Virus record (IMG/VR): IMGVR_UViG_3300047510_002037
Coordinates: 20,700 to 84,699 of that record
Reading direction: 5' to 3' (one strand)
Length of the DNA: 64,000 nucleotides
Source: a virus
Part shown: in pieces, positions 60,328 through 64,000 of the stretch
Numbering within the stretch: the stretch's first letter is position 1
How the letters are laid out: each line of letters opens with the position of its first letter
The notes under the pieces: model-generated
What the model saw: the letters and a program-made list of their open reading frames with translations, nothing else
Told to the model about the DNA's origin: nothing
Database searches by the model: none
Made by a program: the position numbers and the translations under genes

Positions 60328-60551
60328 TTTTTAAGTTCACGTATTTCGCTTTGTGCCCAAAGCATCTCATCTTGCAGTCTTTGTATACGTTCATCAAATG
60401 ATTTAATCCATTCAATGATCATATAACTTTCACCAGTCTCTTCATTTTTGACTGTGTAATAATAATCATTTCTATCTTCCTCTTCATATGGGTATAACCA
60501 CATTTCAAGATTAGATACCATCCTCCACAAAAAAATTCTAAGATGTCTCAT
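60324..60551 (-). CDS. 75-residue protein
   Basis: MRHLRIFLWRMVSNLEMWLY, then YTVKNEETGESYMIIEWIKS and a C-terminal coiled helix ERIQRLQDEMLWAQSEIREL. Starts directly after the stop of the 60-residue gene and overlaps the deaminase start by four bases, so coupled. Unknown function; the coiled coil suggests oligomerisation. Confidence 0.55.
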   Translation of the reverse strand: MRHLRIFLWRMVSNLEMWLYPYEEEDRNDYYYTVKNEETGESYMIIEWIKSFDERIQRLQDEMLWAQSEIRELKK

Positions 60552-60734
60552 TTAACAAATTCCACTTCGTTTAGGTTTATCAGTGTCGAACTGATAGAAT
60601 TTAACATCTTTCATATCTAAGCACATACGAACAGTTTCATGTTCACGATACTCTCTTGGTGTTCCTTTGTACATTGATCTACGCTGATATGCACAACACC
60701 AGATATTATAGAAGATTTTAGATTTCTCCGTCAA
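60552..60734 (-). CDS. 60-residue basic protein
   Basis: MTEKSKIFYNIWCCAYQRRS, MYKGTPREYREHETVRMCLD and FYQFDTDKPKRSGIC. Basic, with four scattered Cys. Overlaps the 55-residue gene by 17 bases. No family recognised. Confidence 0.5.
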   Translation of the reverse strand: MTEKSKIFYNIWCCAYQRRSMYKGTPREYREHETVRMCLDMKDVKFYQFDTDKPKRSGIC

Positions 60735-60885
60735 GATTTACTTTCTCCAAATGTTCAATATGTTCCATAATGACCTTGATGAAGTCATCTTTTGTAAAGG
60801 TGTTGAGAATACTTTCCTTAGGATCATTCTCATCCCAGGTGATAGTGAAAGATCCGTCTTGTTCTTCATGTACATTAATCGTCAT
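60718..60885 (-). CDS. 55-residue acidic protein
   Basis: MTINVHEEQDGSFTITWDEN, DPKESILNTFTKDDFIKVIM, EHIEHLEKVNLDGEI. A strand pair (F-T-I-T-W-D-E-N-D-P) then a helix, a pattern found in several tiny cyanophage proteins. Overlaps both neighbours (eleven bases at its start, 17 at its end), as expected in this operon. Confidence 0.65.
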   Translation of the reverse strand: MTINVHEEQDGSFTITWDENDPKESILNTFTKDDFIKVIMEHIEHLEKVNLDGEI

Positions 60886-61228
60886 AATCATCATCCCAAG
60901 GTGCTTTGCGATTCATGATTTGTTTAAACCTTTCTACTATAGCAGGATCTGGTGGTTCTTGCAAGCGTTCTACAAGAGCATCAAAGTCTTTTTTTGGTAA
61001 TACAATACGCTCAGGTTTTGCACCTTTACCCCAGAATTGTTCAAATGCCCATTGATAATTCATATCAATGTATCCACCATTCAATGAAGTCCAGAATGAA
61101 TTCCAGAGATAATAATCATCAAATCGGAATCCTTCATGACTCATTAACCGATACCACCACCAGAATGGTGTATAACGTAGAAATCGATTTGAAATGATCC
61201 ACTTATTTAAAAACACTGGAAAGTCCAT
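60875..61228 (-). CDS. Protein with TacA/DUF1778-like C-terminal tail
   Basis: 117 residues from the ATG at 61228, which overlaps the preceding stop (TAATG) and has GGAGG eight bases upstream. Residues 1-70 are unusually aromatic (RYTPFWWWYRL, DDYYLWNSFWTSL) without a known fold. Residues 72-111 (ERIVLPKKDFDALVERLQEP, P, then VERFKQIMNRKAPWD) closely follow the pattern of the C-terminal tail of TacA/DUF1778 antitoxins: E-R-I-x-L-x-x-x-D-F-x-x-L-x-x-x-L-x-x-P-P and a final A-P-W. In TacA this tail neutralises the GNAT toxin TacT; the DNA-binding ribbon-helix-helix half is missing here. No toxin is nearby, so a role as toxin neutraliser is inference. Confidence 0.65.
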   Translation of the reverse strand: MDFPVFLNKWIISNRFLRYTPFWWWYRLMSHEGFRFDDYYLWNSFWTSLNGGYIDMNYQWAFEQFWGKGAKPERIVLPKKDFDALVERLQEPPDPAIVERFKQIMNRKAPWDDDYDD

Positions 61229-61458
61229 TATGTCCACCTCCCTAACCTTAGCTTGCGTTCAGGTGAAATCCATGGATTATAAGGATCATCATAAGGATAG
61301 ATGTATTCGCAACACCATCCCCATGATAATGCCTCCCAGAAGTCATCATATCCAAAATGATTCATCGTAACACGACAATCAATGATATATTCAATATGAC
61401 GAAAACCTTCAATGAACCATTCCCATTTGGTCATCTGCCAATATTCTTTCCAGGTCAT
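61228..61458 (-). CDS. 76-residue aromatic protein
   Basis: Start at the ATG 61458 (MTWKEYWQMTKWEWFIEGFR). Very rich in Trp and Tyr (DDFWEALSWGWCCEYIYPYD), ending NPWISPERKLRLGRWT. Its style resembles the N-terminal half of the following 117-residue protein (D-D-x-W-x-x-x-x-W, I-x-P), so the two may be related. Unknown function. Confidence 0.55.
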   Translation of the reverse strand: MTWKEYWQMTKWEWFIEGFRHIEYIIDCRVTMNHFGYDDFWEALSWGWCCEYIYPYDDPYNPWISPERKLRLGRWT

Positions 61459-61462
61459 AGTA

Positions 61463-61645
61463 TTATCCACAGTTGGGCATCCATAGTGTAGAGAGTTTGT
61501 TTTTCTTTGCAGTGATATTGAAATGATCAACCTGACCATTCTTATGATAGATTCCACACCAGAGGAACCCATCATCCATCATCTCAAAGTGTACCATATC
61601 AATGTCCTTGACGACAATTTCATCAGGATTCTTTTCCTCGTTCAT
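61463..61645 (-). CDS. 60-residue protein
   Basis: Start at the ATG 61645 (MNEEKNPDEIVVKDIDMVHF), which overlaps the stop of the 72-residue gene (ATGA). Followed by EMMDDGFLWCGIYHKNGQVD and HFNITAKKNKLSTLW. Small beta domain likely. Function unknown. Confidence 0.6.
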   Translation of the reverse strand: MNEEKNPDEIVVKDIDMVHFEMMDDGFLWCGIYHKNGQVDHFNITAKKNKLSTLWMPNCG

Positions 61646-61860
61646 TTTGCCTCCCAGAACTTTCCTTCTGGACCACAAGAGTAATCAAGTGATTCCCAAC
61701 ATTTAGCACGGAGCATATCACAGAACCTGCTCTCATTACCAGTCACAAGGTTACTTGAAGTATTTGGTGATGTGCAAGTATCGTGTCGGTGTCCAAATCC
61801 AAATAGATGACCCATCCAATCCTTACGATAATACTTACAATCCTTACAAAGTTTGGTCAT
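61642..61860 (-). CDS. 72-residue Cys-rich protein
   Basis: MTKLCKDCKYYRKDWMGHLF has the C-x-x-C-K-Y/F start of a recurrent small phage/bacterial zinc-ribbon type; further Cys follow in DTCTSPN, SRFCDMLRAKCWE and YSCGPEGKFWEA. The C-K-D-C-K-Y-Y and G-P-E-G-K-F-W-E ends are typical of that group (function unknown). Stop-start overlaps on both sides (TAATG, ATGA). Confidence 0.7.
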   Translation of the reverse strand: MTKLCKDCKYYRKDWMGHLFGFGHRHDTCTSPNTSSNLVTGNESRFCDMLRAKCWESLDYSCGPEGKFWEAK

Positions 61861-62444
61861 TATGCTACACCATCAGCACTATCTTTGAATTCTTGTACTC
61901 TTGCTAGAAACTCATTACTCTGTTGATACAATCGTGCAATCAAATCTTTGATATCATCAATCGCAATCACGTTATACTCAACATTCATATTTTCACACAT
62001 AAGAGCATGAACCATACATTCTAGTGTGATTGCCTGCATATGTTCTGGTGTGATTGGTGTGCCGTGAGGCATCCCAGAACATTCTTCATTATAGAAGTGA
62101 TTATATCGTCGCAGCACAGTATCACTTCGTTCTTTGCGTTCCCATTCATCTTTTTCAATCTCTGCAAGTTTCAGCATAGCATCACCGTGCTTCTCATAGA
62201 GTTCATCAAGGGCAGCAAGTGCTTTGTTTTCTGCCTCTCTTTTTTCAGCAATTTCCAACATTTCTTCGTGCGTAAGATTTTCAAGAACAAGGTCTTTTGC
62301 AGCATCTTCCATTTTGTGCATATCCTGTTTGTAGATAAGTTCTCTCAACCTCTGTTTTCCATATTCAGTGAGTTCGTGTTTTTTGTTGCGGAGTTCTTCT
62401 ACTTCTTCTTGAGTGAGATTAACCCAAGGCATATCTTCATTCAT
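61860..62444 (-). CDS. 194-residue helical protein
   Basis: MNEDMPWVNLTQEEVEELRN, then long charged helices (DAAKDLVLENLTHEEMLEIA, LDELYEKHGDAMLKLAEIEK) and a C-terminal helical domain (EHMQAITLECMVHALMCENM, IKDLIARLYQQSNEFLARVQ). No enzymatic motif; probably a coiled, oligomeric protein. Overlaps both neighbours. Confidence 0.55.
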   Translation of the reverse strand: MNEDMPWVNLTQEEVEELRNKKHELTEYGKQRLRELIYKQDMHKMEDAAKDLVLENLTHEEMLEIAEKREAENKALAALDELYEKHGDAMLKLAEIEKDEWERKERSDTVLRRYNHFYNEECSGMPHGTPITPEHMQAITLECMVHALMCENMNVEYNVIAIDDIKDLIARLYQQSNEFLARVQEFKDSADGVA

Positions 62445-62610
62445 CTTTATACTGTTGTGCGTTAAGTGTTCTCCACATTACAATCTGTTCAAAACATTCT
62501 CCAAGAGAACGACAGACAAAACTATCTTCATCAATTCCATCAGGACCATCCCAGATTGTAGCAGTGTATCCTTTAGTTGGATGTGGAGTATGAGTAATTT
62601 CAATTTTCAT
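62437..62610 (-). CDS. 57-residue protein
   Basis: Start at the ATG 62610 (MKIEITHTPHPTKGYTATIW), overlapping the previous stop as ATGA. Then DGPDGIDEDSFVCRSLGECF and EQIVMWRTLNAQQY. The strand pair with G-Y-x-A-x-I-W-D and the helix with L-G-E-C-F-E-x-I resemble small HicB-like partial folds, but it is too short for HicB. Function unknown. Confidence 0.6.
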   Translation of the reverse strand: MKIEITHTPHPTKGYTATIWDGPDGIDEDSFVCRSLGECFEQIVMWRTLNAQQYKDE

Positions 62611-62789
62611 TGTTCCCAAGCATAAGATTTTAGAAATTCATTATCTCTTTGAAGTGTTTCAATTTTATCATACAAATCATCAATGATTTCAATCAAAGCA
62701 TCATAATCAATTGTTTCAGTTGTTCTACCATCCTCCATATCCTCATAGTAGGAATACTGAAGTTGTTGTTTTAGGTTTCGTTCAGTCAT
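62607..62789 (-). CDS. 60-residue acidic protein
   Basis: Start at the ATG 62789 (MTERNLKQQLQYSYYEDMED). A helix IDDLYDKIETLQRDNEFLKS forms a short coiled coil. ATGA overlaps at both ends. Function unknown. Confidence 0.55.
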   Translation of the reverse strand: MTERNLKQQLQYSYYEDMEDGRTTETIDYDALIEIIDDLYDKIETLQRDNEFLKSYAWEQ

Positions 62790-63001
62790 CGTAGTTTCTC
62801 CCGCATAAGTTTCAGGCACTCATTCCATTTGTAAGAGTTAGTGTCGTGTTCTTTCGGCAACCACTTCTCCACCGCATCTACGATCTCATCGCAACTATCA
62901 GGAAAATACCCAAGTCCACTCAGTTCTTCCCAGAGAGTTGGTGGTTTGTTCTCCTCACAATATTGTTTAAAAATTTCATTATAATTTGGTTCTTCAGTCA
63001 T
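62786..63001 (-). CDS. 71-residue protein
   Basis: MTEEPNYNEIFKQYCEENKP, LWEELSGLGYFPDSCDEIVD, then EKWLPKEHDTNSYKWNECLK. ATGA overlaps with both neighbours. The end (W-L-P-K-E-x-x-x-x-S-x-x-W-N-E-C-L) occurs in small phage proteins that I cannot name. Helical. Confidence 0.6.
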   Translation of the reverse strand: MTEEPNYNEIFKQYCEENKPPTLWEELSGLGYFPDSCDEIVDAVEKWLPKEHDTNSYKWNECLKLMREKLR

Positions 63002-63267
63002 CGGTCTTCATTATAAAATACAAATCCTGTTGCTGTTTTTTCGCAGTAATAATAATACTCTTGGAATACACCATTCATAAAGTCTTCAAGTGTTTCCAGT
63101 TCATCACTACCAGTTGAATGATAACAGTCTAACACAAAATCCTGATATTCACCAACAAAACCACAGAAACGGTCAGGAAACTTTGAAATACTTTTGTCTG
63201 GGAAGAGTTCATAGTAAGTATCTAATACTTCCTGTCCGTATTCTTCTAGGATGTCTTCAAGGGTCAT
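62998..63267 (-). CDS. 89-residue acidic protein
   Basis: MTLEDILEEYGQEVLDTYYE, LFPDKSISKFPDRFCGFVGE, then LETLEDFMNGVFQEYYYYCE. Acidic and aromatic; the middle Y-Q-D-F-V-x-D-x-x-x-S-T and acidic face recall ArdA-type antirestriction folds only loosely (F-x-G-x-V-G-E-Y-x-D-F). Overlaps both neighbours by ATGA. Confidence 0.55.
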   Translation of the reverse strand: MTLEDILEEYGQEVLDTYYELFPDKSISKFPDRFCGFVGEYQDFVLDCYHSTGSDELETLEDFMNGVFQEYYYYCEKTATGFVFYNEDR

Positions 63268-63632
63268 TCTTTATCATCCTCCCAGTCAAGATTTACATTA
63301 TCCCAGTCACTATAATCAACTTCTACATCACCCAGAAGTTCTTGTGCATACCGTAGAGTTCCTCTATCAAAATAACCATCACGGAAATCATCAGTTTGCC
63401 CACGTTGTTTATACCAAGTCAGGATACCAAATCCAACATCAGAACAACTTACAACTTTCACATAATTGTTATCACACCAAGTTTCTTCTCCATTCATCTC
63501 ACGGAGAGCATTTAGAGTAGCACAATTCCAGTTGTGTTCAAGGAAGTTTCCATTCTCATCAAATCCACATTTAGCGTCATCACCAGACCAGTCTTTAACT
63601 CTGGTAGAACAACGAGGGCACTTGTAAGTCAT
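63264..63632 (-). CDS. 122-residue protein with N-terminal zinc-ribbon-like motif
   Basis: Start at the ATG 63632 (MTYKCPRCSTRVKDWSGDDA), giving C-P-R-C near the N-terminus; a second set of Cys/His (CGFDENG, HNWNCATL) may complete a metal site. Then VKVVSCSDVGFGILTWYKQR and an acidic tail. ATGA overlap with both neighbours. Function unknown. Confidence 0.6.
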   Translation of the reverse strand: MTYKCPRCSTRVKDWSGDDAKCGFDENGNFLEHNWNCATLNALREMNGEETWCDNNYVKVVSCSDVGFGILTWYKQRGQTDDFRDGYFDRGTLRYAQELLGDVEVDYSDWDNVNLDWEDDKE

Positions 63633-63814
63633 AGAATGTAAGGTTGCTGTGGGTCTTCTTTCCAAACTTCCTTGTAAATAATCCAAGGCTCTTCTGTATG
63701 TGTCATCTGGGCAGTCCAGTGTCGTCCATTCTCATCAACAGCATCCAGATAATGAATGCGTGTCTTTGGGTCAATCACTCGTGTGACGTGTGTGAATTTT
63801 ACTCGTTCAATCAT
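63629..63814 (-). CDS. 61-residue protein
   Basis: Start at the ATG 63814 (MIERVKFTHVTRVIDPKTRI), one base after the stop of the next gene upstream (TGAAATG). HYLDAVDENGRHWTAQMTHT, EEPWIIYKEVWKEDPQQPYI: a small beta barrel-like pattern. Function unknown. Confidence 0.6.
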   Translation of the reverse strand: MIERVKFTHVTRVIDPKTRIHYLDAVDENGRHWTAQMTHTEEPWIIYKEVWKEDPQQPYIL

Positions 63815-63815
63815 T

Positions 63816-63989
63816 TCAGTTCTGATGTTGTTTGAGGTGAAGTTGGATACATTCCATAACATCATCAAGTGTGGAAGCACTACCATCATAGTAGTAATCC
63901 ATATTCATTACATCTGTGACTTTGAGTTTGTAATAAAAATCTCCATCAGATGAATACTGATGAATGATGATGTCAGTTTCGTAGTGCAT
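63816..63989 (-). CDS. 57-residue protein at the right edge
   Basis: MHYETDIIIHQYSSDGDFYY, KLKVTDVMNMDYYYDGSAST, DDVMECIQLHLKQHQN. Complete in the window from the ATG at 63989. Strand-strand-helix pattern. Upstream sequence beyond 64000 is not visible, so an earlier in-frame start cannot be excluded. Confidence 0.55.
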   Translation of the reverse strand: MHYETDIIIHQYSSDGDFYYKLKVTDVMNMDYYYDGSASTLDDVMECIQLHLKQHQN

Positions 63990-64000
63990 CGGTTTGTTTC

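Overview
The window looks like the structural and accessory part of a T4-like myovirus that infects marine picocyanobacteria (Kyanoviridae-type cyanophage). The evidence is T4-type neck and baseplate proteins in T4 order, late promoters of the T4 type (TATAAATA-like) before many of them, and small proteins of the kind seen in Synechococcus and Prochlorococcus myoviruses. Almost everything is read from the minus strand, so transcription runs from high to low coordinates. Host range is inference; nothing here names the host.

Layout, following transcription. From 63989 to 58449 a tightly packed operon (TAATG and ATGA overlaps) encodes about twenty mostly unknown small proteins, including a cytidine/deoxycytidylate deaminase-like enzyme, several Cys-rich proteins, and a protein whose tail resembles the toxin-neutralising tail of TacA antitoxins. 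At 57763-58512 lies the only plus-strand gene, a probable 2-oxoglutarate/Fe(II) oxygenase. Between it and the next minus gene (57094-57762) are two diverging sigma70-type promoters flanking an array of eight AATCTAGTTG-like repeats. From 57093 to 52049 there is a more GC-rich accessory block of small genes, an ArdA-like antirestriction protein and a nucleotidyltransferase/ligase-like protein. Its upstream spacers share a repeated promoter module (TGTCCAC box, C-rich spacer, TATANT, often a shared leader). From 51862 to 49438 are a glycosyltransferase-like gene and small conserved cyanophage genes, ending in a terminator.

From 49398 to 19012 is the virion assembly block: gp25, gp6, a giant 4220-residue gp7-like wedge protein, gp8, a 2153-residue DUF4815-type protein carrying a Hint (intein-like) domain, an EF-hand and half of an S74 chaperone domain, the other half of S74 as its own ORF, a SET-domain protein, an 836-residue structural protein, two small genes, then gp13, gp14, gp15 and gp16 (small terminase). 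From 18987 to 44 is a fibre cassette: a glycine-rich adhesin, a tail-assembly-chaperone-like protein, five long beta-repeat fibre-like proteins, one subtilisin-like protease and two small virion proteins. In T4 gene 17 follows 16; here the fibre cassette follows instead and gp17 is not in the window.

How they fit together: gp25/6/7/8 build the baseplate wedge, the large repeat proteins probably decorate the baseplate and tail, gp13/14/15 finish neck and tail sheath, gp16 starts packaging, and the fibres plus protease act on the host surface. The accessory blocks probably act early against host defences and metabolism. The most interesting points are the Hint domain in a tail protein, the split S74 domain, the SET protein and subtilase in the structural block, the TacA-tail mimic, the ArdA-like and ligase-like proteins, the repeated promoter module and the CTAG-containing repeat array. 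Gene names rest on recognisable motifs read by eye; no database search was run.
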